Below, piece by piece: positions 41,174 through 49,048 of a DNA stretch of 64,000 nt. The DNA comes from Limimaricola soesokkakensis. Its GTDB lineage: Bacteria > Pseudomonadota > Alphaproteobacteria > Rhodobacterales > Rhodobacteraceae. The translations under genes and the position numbers were made by a program. The number at the start of each line of letters is the position of its first letter. Positions within the stretch are counted from its first letter, which is position 1. The notes below the pieces were generated by a model. It did no database searches and was not told where the DNA came from. It saw only the letters and a program-made list of their open reading frames with translations. The DNA lies in NCBI RefSeq assembly GCF_900172345.1, contig NZ_FWFY01000001.1, forward strand, positions 434,001-498,000. Direction: 5' to 3'.

Positions 41174-41242
41174 TTTGCGTATTTGAGGAAAGATGAACCA
41201 AGGGGCGCGCCTCCCCGGTTCATCTTCCTCCAAATACGCAAA
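41174..41242. repeat. Long inverted repeat between convergent genes, bidirectional terminator-like
   Basis: A 26-base arm at 41174-41199 pairs with 41217-41242, with one bulged base on each side, around a 17-base GC-rich loop. The arm begins TTTGCGTATTTGAGG. I recognise this GCGTATTT/AAATACGC and GATGAACC style as a dispersed element often seen after genes in Rhodobacteraceae. It ends the ABC ATPase transcript and the WYL-regulator transcript. Confidence 0.75.
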
Positions 41243-41244
41243 CG

Positions 41245-41916
41245 CTAGGTCGAGGCGAGGCGCTGCGCTTCCAGGTCCTGAAGCGTCCGTCCCGGCTCAT
41301 CCACGAAAAGCTGCGGCAGCACGCGCAGCGCCGCGATCCGGTCGACCCGCAATTCGGCGAAGCCGCGCGTCGTCTCGCTCCAGCTCGTCAGGGTCCAGAC
41401 CCGGCCCCAGTAGTCGAGCCGGAGCGGCCGCAGCACCATCGGGTCCGAAGCGTCGCGCATCGTGATCTGCAGCTTCTGGCGCGCGCGGATCGCCGCGCGC
41501 AGGCTGCTCATATGACGGAACCCGGCCACCGCGTCGCCCAAGGGCGGGGTTGCGAAGCTCCAGCCGCCGGGGTGGTCGCGGTCCTCCGGCAGCACCGCGT
41601 CGATCCGGCCCGAGAGCGACCGCGCCGCCGCGCCCAGCTCGGAATCCCCACCCTGCGCCACCGCCGCCAGCCCCAGATGCAGTGCCTCCAGTTCGGTCAT
41701 GGTCAGGTTCATGGGCGGCAGCGTCACCGCGGCCGTGGCACGGTAGCCAAGACCGCGCCGGCCTTCGACCGGCACGCCGGAAGCGATGAGCCGGTCCATG
41801 TCCCGGTAGACGGTCCTGAGCGAGGTGCCGAGCCGCTGCGCCAGATCCTCGGCCCGGTGCAGCCGGCCATCGCGCAGGATGCGGATCATTTCCACGAGTC
41901 GGTCGGCACGGGGCAT
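41245..41916 (-). CDS. YafY-type transcriptional regulator (HTH + WYL)
   Basis: The 223-residue protein has an N-terminal DeoR-like winged HTH (about 1-60; LAQRLGTSLRTVYRDMDRLI). A WYL-type ligand-binding domain follows, with LRPLRLDYWGRVWTLTSWSETTRGF (the family's hallmark triplet is partly altered, as LDYWGR and WTLTSW). ATG 41916 follows a perfect AGGAGG by 9 bases. A TGACA-N6-TGTCA operator-like palindrome overlaps its own -35, so autoregulation is likely. The genes it controls are not known. Confidence 0.9.
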   Translation of the reverse strand: MPRADRLVEMIRILRDGRLHRAEDLAQRLGTSLRTVYRDMDRLIASGVPVEGRRGLGYRATAAVTLPPMNLTMTELEALHLGLAAVAQGGDSELGAAARSLSGRIDAVLPEDRDHPGGWSFATPPLGDAVAGFRHMSSLRAAIRARQKLQITMRDASDPMVLRPLRLDYWGRVWTLTSWSETTRGFAELRVDRIAALRVLPQLFVDEPGRTLQDLEAQRLAST

Positions 41917-41937
41917 GAGCGGGGTCCTCCTGCCGTT

Positions 41938-41965
41938 AAATTGCCAACTGACAACTTCGTGTCAA
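41938..41965 (-). promoter_or_regulatory. Promoter and putative self-operator of the WYL regulator
   Basis: On the minus strand a perfect -35, TTGACA, spans 41965-41960, with an AT-rich -10 region near 41937-41943. A palindrome TGACA-ACTTCG-TGTCA at 41949-41964 overlaps it. The palindrome would block RNA polymerase if the regulator bound there. Confidence 0.5.
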
Positions 41966-42088
41966 TAAAAGCGGCGGGCTTCCGCGCGAAAAGGGTTTCC
42001 GCCCTTTTACCCGGTCCCCGGGGCGCGTATCTGGAGGCTGCGAGACAAGGCGCGGTCCGGAGCGGGCCGCCGGGATGGGAGACACGCC

Positions 42089-42319
42089 ATGCTCAACAAT
42101 ATCGGCCTTCCGGGCCTCCTTCTGATCGCCGTCGTGGTGCTGGTGCTGTTCGGCCGCGGCAAGATTTCCTCGCTGATGGGCGAGGTCGGCAAGGGCATCA
42201 CCGCCTTCAAGCGCGGCGTCGATGACGGCAAGAAAGAAATCGACGATCAGTCGAAGACCATCAACGAGGCCGGCACCGTGCACGAGCCGCACGCCGCCGA
42301 GGACAAGGACCGGGTCTGA
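42089..42319 (+). CDS. tatA: Sec-independent protein translocase subunit TatA
   Basis: TatA forms the size-variable pore of the twin-arginine export system. The 76-residue protein has one TM helix (about 6-20, [17 protein letters not shown]), the FGRGK hinge and an amphipathic helix ([19 protein letters not shown]), then an acidic/polar tail. ATG 42089 has GGGAGA upstream. tatB starts 23 bp after its stop. Confidence 0.97.
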   Translation: MLNNIGLPGLLLIAVVVLVLFGRGKISSLMGEVGKGITAFKRGVDDGKKEIDDQSKTINEAGTVHEPHAAEDKDRV

Positions 42320-42342
42320 GGCCCGAGACAGGATAGACCGAG

Positions 42343-42846
42343 ATGTTCGATCTGGGCTGGAGCGAGCTTCTGCTGATCGGGGTCGTGGCGCTGATCGTGG
42401 TCGGCCCCAAGGACCTGCCGGGGATGTTCCGTGAAATCGGCCGCTTCACCGGCAAGGCCAAGGCGATGGCGCGCGAATTCTCCCGCGCCATGGAGGACGC
42501 GGCCGACGAGAGCGGCGTGCGGGATATCCAGAAGACGATCAAGGCGGCCGCCGACCCCAAGGGCTTTGGCACCGATGCGCTGAAGAAGAACCTGAAGCCG
42601 GGCGGCGCCACCGAAAAGCTCTCCGAGGAACGAGCCGAGACGCGCCGCAAGGTTGAGGAGGCGACGGGCAAGGCCGCGTCCGAGCGGCGGGCGCGCGAGG
42701 CCGCGGCGCCGACCGACGAGGAACTGGCCGATCTCGAGCCCGATTTCGAACCGGAGCTGGAGCCCGAGCCGATCAGCGCCCCGGCGGAGCCGGTCGAGCC
42801 CGCCAAGCCCGCTTCGCCCGCGCGAAAGGACGACACGACATCATGA
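42343..42846 (+). CDS. tatB: Sec-independent protein translocase subunit TatB
   Basis: TatB cooperates with TatC to recognise twin-arginine signals. The 167-residue protein has [20 protein letters not shown] with the GPKDLP hinge and an amphipathic helix, then a long charged tail rich in Ala/Glu/Arg/Lys and ending in Pro/Ala repeats. The tail is longer than that of TatA, as expected. Its stop overlaps tatC by 4 bp. Confidence 0.97.
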   Translation: MFDLGWSELLLIGVVALIVVGPKDLPGMFREIGRFTGKAKAMAREFSRAMEDAADESGVRDIQKTIKAAADPKGFGTDALKKNLKPGGATEKLSEERAETRRKVEEATGKAASERRAREAAAPTDEELADLEPDFEPELEPEPISAPAEPVEPAKPASPARKDDTTS

Positions 42847-43700
42847 GCCCCGTGGATGAGATCGAGGACAGCTCGGCGCCGTTGATCGAGCATCTGGCCG
42901 AGCTGCGCACGCGGCTGATCCGCTCCGTGCTCGCCTTCGTGGCAGGCATGATCGTCTGCTTCACCGTCTGGAACCCGATCTTCGATTTCCTGACCCGGCC
43001 GCTCTGCGCCGCGATGGCGTCGCGCGGTCAGGAGGATTGCGGGTTGATCCTGATCGCGCTGCAGGAGGGCTTCTTCGTCGCGGTGTCGATCTCGATGCTG
43101 GGGGGGCTGGTGCTGGCCTTCCCGGTGATATCGTTCCAGATGTGGCGCTTCGTGGCGCCGGGGCTCTACAAGTCCGAGAAGGGCGCGTTCCTGCCCTTCA
43201 TGATCGCCTCGCCCTTCATGTTCTTCCTGGGCGCTTCCTTCGCCTATTACGTCGTGACGCCGCTGGCCTTCGACTTCTTCCTCGGCTTCCAGCAGCCCGG
43301 CAGCCTGACCACCGGCGTCGAGAGCGACACGGCGGTGGCCGGCATCGCCTTCCAGGGCTCGGCGCAGGCCTATCTCGCCCTGACCATCAAGTTCATCGTG
43401 GCCTTCGGGCTGTGCTTCCAGCTGCCGGTTCTGCTGACGCTGATGGGCAAGGCGGGGCTGGTCTCTGCCAAGGGTCTCGGCTCGGTGCGCAAATATGCCG
43501 TGGTCGCCATCCTGCTGCTCGCCGCCGTCGCGACGCCGCCGGACGTGGTGAGCCAGGTGATCCTGTTCACCGTGGTCTACGGTCTCTACGAGGTCTCGAT
43601 CCTTCTGGTAGCGCGCGTCGAGCGCAAGCGCGAGGCACGGCTGCGGGCCGAAGGTCTCTGGATCGAGGACGAGGATGAGGACGCGGAGGATGCGAAGTGA
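42843..43700 (+). CDS. tatC: Sec-independent protein translocase subunit TatC
   Basis: TatC is the six-helix core receptor of the Tat translocase. The 285-residue protein has an N-terminal [17 protein letters not shown] (conserved Glu and Arg), F-x-x-Q-x-W motif in [13 protein letters not shown] and an acidic C-terminal tail (EDEDEDAED). Start overlaps tatB and stop overlaps a downstream ATPase gene by 4 bp each, so all four genes form one unit. Confidence 0.97.
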   Translation: MSPVDEIEDSSAPLIEHLAELRTRLIRSVLAFVAGMIVCFTVWNPIFDFLTRPLCAAMASRGQEDCGLILIALQEGFFVAVSISMLGGLVLAFPVISFQMWRFVAPGLYKSEKGAFLPFMIASPFMFFLGASFAYYVVTPLAFDFFLGFQQPGSLTTGVESDTAVAGIAFQGSAQAYLALTIKFIVAFGLCFQLPVLLTLMGKAGLVSAKGLGSVRKYAVVAILLLAAVATPPDVVSQVILFTVVYGLYEVSILLVARVERKREARLRAEGLWIEDEDEDAEDAK

Positions 43701-44539
43701 GCGGCGACGCGCTCGATCGCATCGCGGCGGCACTGGAGCGGATGAGCCCGCCGCCCCAGCCCGCCGCCTCGCTGCGCGGCGCGCCCGCCTATATGTGGCA
43801 GCCGGATCCGGATCGGCTCGCACCCGTGCCGAAGGTGAGCCGGGTGGCGCTGCAATTGCTGCTCGGTATCGACCGGGCCCGCGACACGCTCTTGTCGAAT
43901 ACCCGCCGCTTCGCGCAGGGGTTGCCGGCCAACAATGCCCTACTGTGGGGTGCGCGCGGCATGGGAAAGTCCAGCCTCGTCAAGGCGGTGCATGGCGCTC
44001 TTGAGGCCGAGTTCCCGGATCTGAAGATCGTCGAGGTGCAGCGCGAGGATCTCCAGAGCATCGATCGTTGCCTGTCGATCCTGCGCGCCGCGCCGCAGCG
44101 TTTCATCCTGTTCTGCGACGACCTGTCGTTTTCCCATGATGACGCGCATTACAAGTCGCTCAAGGCGGTGCTCGATGGCGGCATCGAGGGGCGGCCCGAA
44201 AACGTGGTGCTCTATGCCACCTCGAACCGCCGCCACCTGATGCCACGCGACATGATTGAGAACGAGCGCTCCACCGCGATCAGCCCCTCCGAGGCGGTCG
44301 AGGAAAAGGTGTCGCTGTCGGATCGCTTCGGCCTCTGGCTCGGGTTTCACCCCTGCGATCAGGACGAGTTCCTGTCGATGATCCGGGGCTATTGCGACGC
44401 TTTCGGTGTCGGCATCGACGATGCGCGGCTGCGCGCCGAGGCGATCGAATGGCAGGCCACGCGCGGCGGGCGTTCGGGCCGGGTGGCATGGCAGTTCTTC
44501 ACCGATCTCGCTGGCCGCGAGGGCGTGAAGATCGGCTGA
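43697..44539 (+). CDS. DUF815 family ATP-binding (AAA-type) protein
   Basis: The 280-residue protein uses a GTG start at 43697 that overlaps the tatC stop. It matches the DUF815 family: Walker [10 protein letters not shown] (about 94-102), Walker [12 protein letters not shown], sensor-1 [14 protein letters not shown] and a C-terminal helix bundle. Family members are cytoplasmic P-loop ATPases of unknown function. The overlap with tatC is striking and could mean a link to export, but conserved linkage alone does not establish it. Confidence 0.88.
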   Translation: MSGDALDRIAAALERMSPPPQPAASLRGAPAYMWQPDPDRLAPVPKVSRVALQLLLGIDRARDTLLSNTRRFAQGLPANNALLWGARGMGKSSLVKAVHGALEAEFPDLKIVEVQREDLQSIDRCLSILRAAPQRFILFCDDLSFSHDDAHYKSLKAVLDGGIEGRPENVVLYATSNRRHLMPRDMIENERSTAISPSEAVEEKVSLSDRFGLWLGFHPCDQDEFLSMIRGYCDAFGVGIDDARLRAEAIEWQATRGGRSGRVAWQFFTDLAGREGVKIG

Positions 44540-44562
44540 GGAGGCCTTGAGCCGAAACGAAG

Positions 44563-44590
44563 AAGGGCCGCCCCTCGGGGCGGCCCTTTT
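44563..44590. terminator. Strong intrinsic terminator, end of the tat operon
   Basis: AGGGCCGCCCC (44564-44574) and GGGGCGGCCCT (44577-44587) form an 11-bp stem, with a two-base TC loop, followed by TTTT. It terminates the tatABC-DUF815 unit and probably also the converging nlpD-like transcript. Confidence 0.88.
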
Positions 44591-44610
44591 CGCATTGGCG
44601 TGCCTGAAGC

Positions 44611-45888
44611 TCAGGGCAGGTAATTGGTCGGGTCCTGGCTTTCCATGCCCTTGCGCACCTCGAAATGCAGCAGGCTCGGGGAGCCCGCCTTCACCTTGCC
44701 GATGGTCTGGCCCTTGGTGACGCTGGCGCCGCGCTCGACCGTCAGATCGACGACATGGGTGTAGACCGTGAGCAGCTCGTCGGGATGGCGGATCACCACG
44801 ATCTGGATGCCCTCGGTATTGGTGGTGATCGCGGCCACGGTGCCCGCGGCGGCGGCCTTCACCGCGCTGCCAGCCGGCGCGCCGATGTCGATGCCGTCGT
44901 TGCGGCCCTTGGCATAGGCGCGGATGATGCTGCCCTGTGCCGGCATCGCCATGGCCGATGCTTTCGGCTGGGCCTGCTCGGCCACCGGCTGCGGCTCCGG
45001 GACGGGGGCCGGCGCGGCAGGGGCCGGCGCGGCAGCGGGCGGCTCTTCCTGCGGCAGCGGTGCGGCGGCGGAGGGCGGGGTCGGTGTCGGGCTACCGGCG
45101 CCGGGCGGGGTCACGGCGGTCGGAGTCGGGGTGGCCGGGGCCGCGGGGGCGGCGCCCGCGGGCGGGATCAGCAGGAACTGCCCCTCGCGCACCGCGAGAT
45201 CGGAGCCGAGACCGTTCCATTCCGCGAGGCTGCGCACCGGCACGTTGTAGAGGCGGGCGATGGAATAGGCGGTCTCGCCCCGGCCCACCTGGTGGCGCAC
45301 CGGCTCCTCACCGCTGGGCAGGGCACGCGGCGTCGCGACCGAGGCCGAGCTGGCGGCGCTGCTGGCGGCGGGCGTCTGCGGCGGGAAGCTGGGCTGGCTC
45401 TGCGTCTGCGGCGCGGCGCGGTCGATCGCGGCGCCGGCCAAGGTCGTGACGTCGATCCGACCGGTGCTCACGGGCGGGGTGCCGGTATTCGACGGGGTGA
45501 TCGGGCCGGTGACGCTCGCCCCGGTGGCGGGCGAGGGTTCCGCGACGCGGCTGGGCAAGGCGATGACCTCGCCGCCGCGCAGGCTGGCATCGGCCGAGAC
45601 GCCGTTGTAGCGCGCCAGCGCCCCGGCCTCGAGCCCGAGCCGGCTGGCCAAGGTGACGACCGTGTCGCCTTCGCGCGCCACGGCGACCTGGTAGTTCGGG
45701 TAGGAGATCACGCCGCGATCATCGGGGCGCGGTCGCGGCGCGGGGTTGAGCGCCGCGGCCGAGGTATCGAAGCCGTTGCCCATGTCGCGCAGGTCGGGGT
45801 CGAACGGTTCGGCACAGGCCGCCAGCAATGCCAGCGCCGTGGTGCAAGACAGCAGGCGCCATGCCCGGCGGAGAGATGTGTTCTGCAT
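44611..45888 (-). CDS. nlpD: NlpD-like LysM/LytM lipoprotein (cell-division amidase activator type)
   Basis: The 425-residue protein has a signal peptide with lipobox LAAC, two LysM repeats (about 65-115 and 195-245; NYQVAVAREGDTVVTLASRLG and RHQVGRGETAYSIARLYNV), a Pro/Ala-rich linker and a C-terminal LytM/M23 domain. That domain reads RNDGIDIGAP where active enzymes have HxGID, and SLLHFEVR where HxHFE is needed. Two zinc-binding histidines are missing, as in E. coli NlpD, which activates amidases instead of cutting. It follows surE and pcm as in the surE-pcm-nlpD order of other proteobacteria. The symbol is by similarity of architecture and synteny. Confidence 0.85.
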   Translation of the reverse strand: MQNTSLRRAWRLLSCTTALALLAACAEPFDPDLRDMGNGFDTSAAALNPAPRPRPDDRGVISYPNYQVAVAREGDTVVTLASRLGLEAGALARYNGVSADASLRGGEVIALPSRVAEPSPATGASVTGPITPSNTGTPPVSTGRIDVTTLAGAAIDRAAPQTQSQPSFPPQTPAASSAASSASVATPRALPSGEEPVRHQVGRGETAYSIARLYNVPVRSLAEWNGLGSDLAVREGQFLLIPPAGAAPAAPATPTPTAVTPPGAGSPTPTPPSAAAPLPQEEPPAAAPAPAAPAPVPEPQPVAEQAQPKASAMAMPAQGSIIRAYAKGRNDGIDIGAPAGSAVKAAAAGTVAAITTNTEGIQIVVIRHPDELLTVYTHVVDLTVERGASVTKGQTIGKVKAGSPSLLHFEVRKGMESQDPTNYLP

Positions 45889-45913
45889 CGATCTGTCCTC
45901 GTATCCCTTCTGC

Positions 45914-45931
45914 CCCCCTGTTCTCCGGGGG
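45914..45931 (-). promoter_or_regulatory. Short GC hairpin between pcm and nlpD-like gene
   Basis: CCCCC (45914-45918) and GGGGG (45927-45931) form a 5-bp stem with an 8-base loop. It sits in the 77-bp spacer and may weaken read-through or stabilise one transcript half. Evidence is slight. Confidence 0.3.
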
Positions 45932-45965
45932 TTCGTATATGCGAGGCGCGCCGCCCCGCTCCGTC

Positions 45966-46607
45966 TCAGTCCTGTCCCAGCCCTTCGACCAGGGGCACGA
46001 AGCGCACCGCGCGCAATTCCTCGTAGTCGAAGCCCGTATCCTTGCGCGTCACCCGGATCAGGCTTTGCACCGTGTCGGACTGGCCGACGGGAAGCACCAT
46101 GATACCGCCCACCCTGAGCTGCGCCAAGAGCGGGCCGGGGGGATCCTCGGCCGCGGCGGTCACGATGATTCGGTCGAACGGTGCCTGCTCGGGCAGGCCG
46201 AAGGAGCCATCGGCGGTGATCGCGGTGATGTTGGGCAGGTCCATCGCTTCGAACACGGCGCGCGCCTCGGCCACGAGGCTGCGAAACCGGTCGATCGTGT
46301 AGATGCGCCGCCCGAGTAGGCTCAGGATCGCGGCCTGGTAGCCCGAGCCGCAGCCCACTTCGAGTACCTTGTCGCGCGGCTGCACATCGAGCGCCTGTGT
46401 CATCAGACCGACCACCGAGGGCTGCGAAATGGTCTGGCCGCAGGCGATCGGCAGCGGCATGTCGGCATAGGCGCGCTCAGCGAAAAGTCCCTTCACGAAG
46501 CGCGCGCGGTCGATCTTCTCCATCGCGTCGAGCACCCGCGCATCCGTCACCCCGTGCGAGCGCAGGGCGTAGAGAAAGCGCATCTTGGCGTCGGCGTCGA
46601 AGCTCAT
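45966..46607 (-). CDS. pcm: Protein-L-isoaspartate O-methyltransferase
   Basis: Pcm repairs isomerised aspartyl residues using SAM. The 213-residue protein has the substrate-loop motif [24 protein letters not shown] motif [14 protein letters not shown] (about 82-94) and [21 protein letters not shown] 46607 overlaps the surE stop by 4 bp. The N-terminal 45 residues are the usual helical extension. Confidence 0.95.
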   Translation of the reverse strand: MSFDADAKMRFLYALRSHGVTDARVLDAMEKIDRARFVKGLFAERAYADMPLPIACGQTISQPSVVGLMTQALDVQPRDKVLEVGCGSGYQAAILSLLGRRIYTIDRFRSLVAEARAVFEAMDLPNITAITADGSFGLPEQAPFDRIIVTAAAEDPPGPLLAQLRVGGIMVLPVGQSDTVQSLIRVTRKDTGFDYEELRAVRFVPLVEGLGQD

Positions 46608-47404
46608 GCCACGGCATCTCCCAGCGCGGCCGTCACCGCGTCGAGCGCGTCGTGGGCGGTGAGATCCGCGCGCATCGGCACGACCGAGATATAGCCGTCG
46701 AGATTGTCCTGCGCGTCGGTGCCGGGTCCGGTCGGCACGTCCTGCCGCCCGCCGCGCACCCACAGGAAACGCCGGCCCGATGGCGAGACATGCGGCTCGA
46801 CGCCAAAGGAGGTGTCGCGCCGGAACCCTTGCCGCCCGACCCGCAATCCGCGCACGTCGGCGCCGGGCAGGGCCGGGAAATTGACGTTGTAGAACAGCCG
46901 GTAATCGGCCTCGGAATCCCAGATGGCGTGGTCGAGCAGCCGCCTGACCGTGGCCGCGCCATGCCGCCTTGCCGCGTCGAACGGATCATCGAGCGAAACA
47001 TTGGCGGGCCCGTAAAACTGCGACAGCGCGATCGCCGGCAGCCCGTGCAGCGCCGCCTCCATGGCGCCGCCGATGGTGCCCGAATACATGGCGTTCTCGG
47101 CGGCGTTGTTGCCGCGGTTGACGCCCGAGAGCACGAGGTCGGGGCGCCCGTCGGCCAGCACGTCATGCAGGCCGGCCATGACGCAATCGGCGGGGCTGCC
47201 CTCGGCTGCGAAGCGGCGCGGGCCGAGCTCGGCGATCATCGTGGGGTGGGTGTAGGAGATGCAATGCGCCACGCCGGACTGCTCGAAGGCGGGTGCGACG
47301 ACCCAGACCTCGCCCGAGGGACCGGCGATCTCGGCCGCGATCTCCTCGAGCACCTTCAGCCCCGGTGCGTTGATGCCGTCGTCATTGGTGATGAGAATGC
47401 GCAT
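46604..47404 (-). CDS. surE: 5'/3'-nucleotidase SurE
   Basis: SurE is a metal-dependent nucleoside monophosphatase linked to stress survival. The 266-residue protein opens with [16 protein letters not shown] (metal-binding Asp pair), continues with [11 protein letters not shown] and [21 protein letters not shown], all family signatures. It is the first gene of surE-pcm-nlpD-like; the start lies 136 bp from the next gene upstream, a same-strand SDR. Confidence 0.96.
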   Translation of the reverse strand: MRILITNDDGINAPGLKVLEEIAAEIAGPSGEVWVVAPAFEQSGVAHCISYTHPTMIAELGPRRFAAEGSPADCVMAGLHDVLADGRPDLVLSGVNRGNNAAENAMYSGTIGGAMEAALHGLPAIALSQFYGPANVSLDDPFDAARRHGAATVRRLLDHAIWDSEADYRLFYNVNFPALPGADVRGLRVGRQGFRRDTSFGVEPHVSPSGRRFLWVRGGRQDVPTGPGTDAQDNLDGYISVVPMRADLTAHDALDAVTAALGDAVA

Positions 47405-47540
47405 GCGGCCCCCTTTGGCCCCTTGTTACGGGAGCGGCAGGGGGGCGGCAAGCATTGCAAGACGGGGCGCAGGCGATCGTGCGGATCGCCTTGGGCAAAA
47501 CCCGGAGAACGACGGCGACCGGCGCGCGGCCGCCAGCCTT

Positions 47541-48194
47541 TCAGTCCTCGAGAAGCTCGGGGAGCAGCCGTGCCGCCTCGGCCCGGATATCGGTCAGATC
47601 GCTCCGGTCTTCGCCCGGGTAGAACCGCGCGCGGGTGGCGGTGGGCATCGGACGGGGTGCGAGGATGCGGATTTCGGGGCCGGTCTTCACGGTTTCGGCC
47701 TGCCAGGACCGCACGAGCGCCATCTGCGCCGCCTTGGTCGATCCGTAATGCCCAAAGAACTTCTCGCCGCCCTGCGGGTCGTCGAAGAAGACGGCGCGGC
47801 CTGTCTGGCCCAGAAGCGGCGCGACATAGGCGATCAGTCGCGCCGTGGCGCGCAGGTTCACCGCGATCGAGCGGTCGAGATCCTTGTCGGCGAGATGCGG
47901 CGCGGGGGCCAGCGGGCCCGCGTGGATCGCGGTGTGGATCCACATGTCGATGCCGCCCCAGCGGTCGTGGATCGAGCGGCAGAGCTGCTGCATCGCCTCG
48001 GGCACGGTGATGTCCATCGGCGCCAGCGTCGCCTGACCGCCCGCGGCGCGGATCCGGTCATCGAGTTCTTCGAGCGCGCCGGTGGTCCGGCCCACGGCGA
48101 CGAGGTGGCGGCCGGGTGCCAGCGCCTCGGCGATCGCGGCGCCAAGGCCGCGGCTGGCGCCGGTGATCAGGATGGGCTTTGCAGTCTCGGTCAT
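47541..48194 (-). CDS. SDR family oxidoreductase with altered active site
   Basis: The 217-residue protein has the Rossmann motif TGASRGLGAAIA (about 11-22) and the catalytic YGSTKAAQM (Tyr and Lys present). At the usual serine position, however, the text is AVFFDDPQGG where most SDRs have a Ser-rich NISS stretch, so the catalytic Ser seems missing. The usual NNAG motif is also changed to WIHTAIHAG. It is shorter than most SDRs (about 250). ATG 48194 follows GGAGA by 9 bases and overlaps a possible upstream 47-residue ORF. Substrate unknown. Confidence 0.85.
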   Translation of the reverse strand: MTETAKPILITGASRGLGAAIAEALAPGRHLVAVGRTTGALEELDDRIRAAGGQATLAPMDITVPEAMQQLCRSIHDRWGGIDMWIHTAIHAGPLAPAPHLADKDLDRSIAVNLRATARLIAYVAPLLGQTGRAVFFDDPQGGEKFFGHYGSTKAAQMALVRSWQAETVKTGPEIRILAPRPMPTATRARFYPGEDRSDLTDIRAEAARLLPELLED

Positions 48195-48334
48195 GCCGAA
48201 AGGTCTCCTTGGGTCGCGTGGTGGCGGCGCGCCAGCTCGGCACGAGCGGCGTCGAGCCGCAGCGCCCGGCCCCCGGCATGGGGACGCGATCGGGGGCGAT
48301 GGGGCGCGAGGGAAGTGGGATGCGGCTGGGTCAT
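48191..48334 (-). CDS. Possible 47-residue upstream ORF coupled to the SDR gene
   Basis: An ATG at 48334 with AGGG upstream opens a 47-residue frame rich in Pro, Arg, His and Ala. Its stop overlaps the SDR start as ATGA (48191-48194), the coupling pattern seen in many real gene pairs here. I recognise no family. It may be a leader peptide or may be spurious. It is the only candidate in the 328-bp stretch 48195-48522, which otherwise appears to hold only promoters. Confidence 0.35.
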   Translation of the reverse strand: MTQPHPTSLAPHRPRSRPHAGGRALRLDAARAELARRHHATQGDLSA

Positions 48335-48522
48335 TCGCCCTGCATGTGAAGCATATCGCGCCGTCCGGCAAGGGTGGCACGCATCGCACCGGGTGACCCG
48401 CCCCGCCGCATTACGGCGCCACCAGCTTGGCGGATCTCCGCTATCGTTACCTCATGCTTACCTTGCGGCAATTGCGTCGCGGCCGGGTCCGTCCTAGCCT
48501 GACAGGGTTGGGAGGCGCGTTG

Positions 48523-49005
48523 ATGGAACCAGCGCAACAGCGGATCTGCCTATGGTTCTATACACAGGGCGAGCAGGCCGCGCGGTTCTACGTCTCGCTG
48601 CTACCGGACAGCCGGATCGAAAGGGTGCTGCGCGATCCTGCGAGCGGCACCGTCAACATCGTCGAGTTCCGTCTGGGCGGTATCGGTTATCTCGCCATCA
48701 ACGGCGGGCCGCATCTGCGGCTTACCGAGGCGGTGCCGATATCGGTCCTGACCCGAGATCAGGGCGAGACGGATCGGCTTTGGAACGCGCTGATCGCGGA
48801 AGGCGGCGAGGGCGGGCGCTGCGGCTGGCTGCGCGACCGTTTCGGCCTTCCCTGGCAGGTTCTGCCCGAGGCGCTGCCGCGTCTGCTGGCCCAGGCGGAT
48901 CGCGACGCCGCCGGGCGGGTCGCGCAGCGCCTGCTGGAGATGGGCCGGATCGAGATCGCCGAACTCGAGGCCGCCTTCGACGATACCGGCCTGCATCAGG
49001 CTTGA
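48523..49005 (+). CDS. PhnB-like VOC superfamily protein
   Basis: The 160-residue protein is of the PhnB/3-demethylubiquinone methyltransferase-like group of the vicinal-oxygen-chelate superfamily. It has ICLWFYTQGEQAARFYVSLL at the N-terminus, NIVEFRLGGIGYLAINGGP, and a central CGWLRDRFGLPWQVLPEAL, which are hallmark segments. ATG 48523 has GGGAGG 7 bases upstream. These proteins are small cytoplasmic domain-swapped dimers; the reaction is generally unknown despite the name. Confidence 0.87.
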   Translation: MEPAQQRICLWFYTQGEQAARFYVSLLPDSRIERVLRDPASGTVNIVEFRLGGIGYLAINGGPHLRLTEAVPISVLTRDQGETDRLWNALIAEGGEGGRCGWLRDRFGLPWQVLPEALPRLLAQADRDAAGRVAQRLLEMGRIEIAELEAAFDDTGLHQA

Positions 49006-49018
49006 CGCAAGGGCCGTC

Positions 49019-49036
49019 GCGCCGCCGAAGCGGCGC
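49019..49036. terminator. Hairpin between convergent PhnB-like and purF genes
   Basis: GCGCCGC (49019-49025) and GCGGCGC (49030-49036) form a 7-bp stem with a CGAA loop. There is no T-run, so it is a weak terminator candidate. Confidence 0.4.
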
Positions 49037-49048
49037 CGGGCTGCGGGC

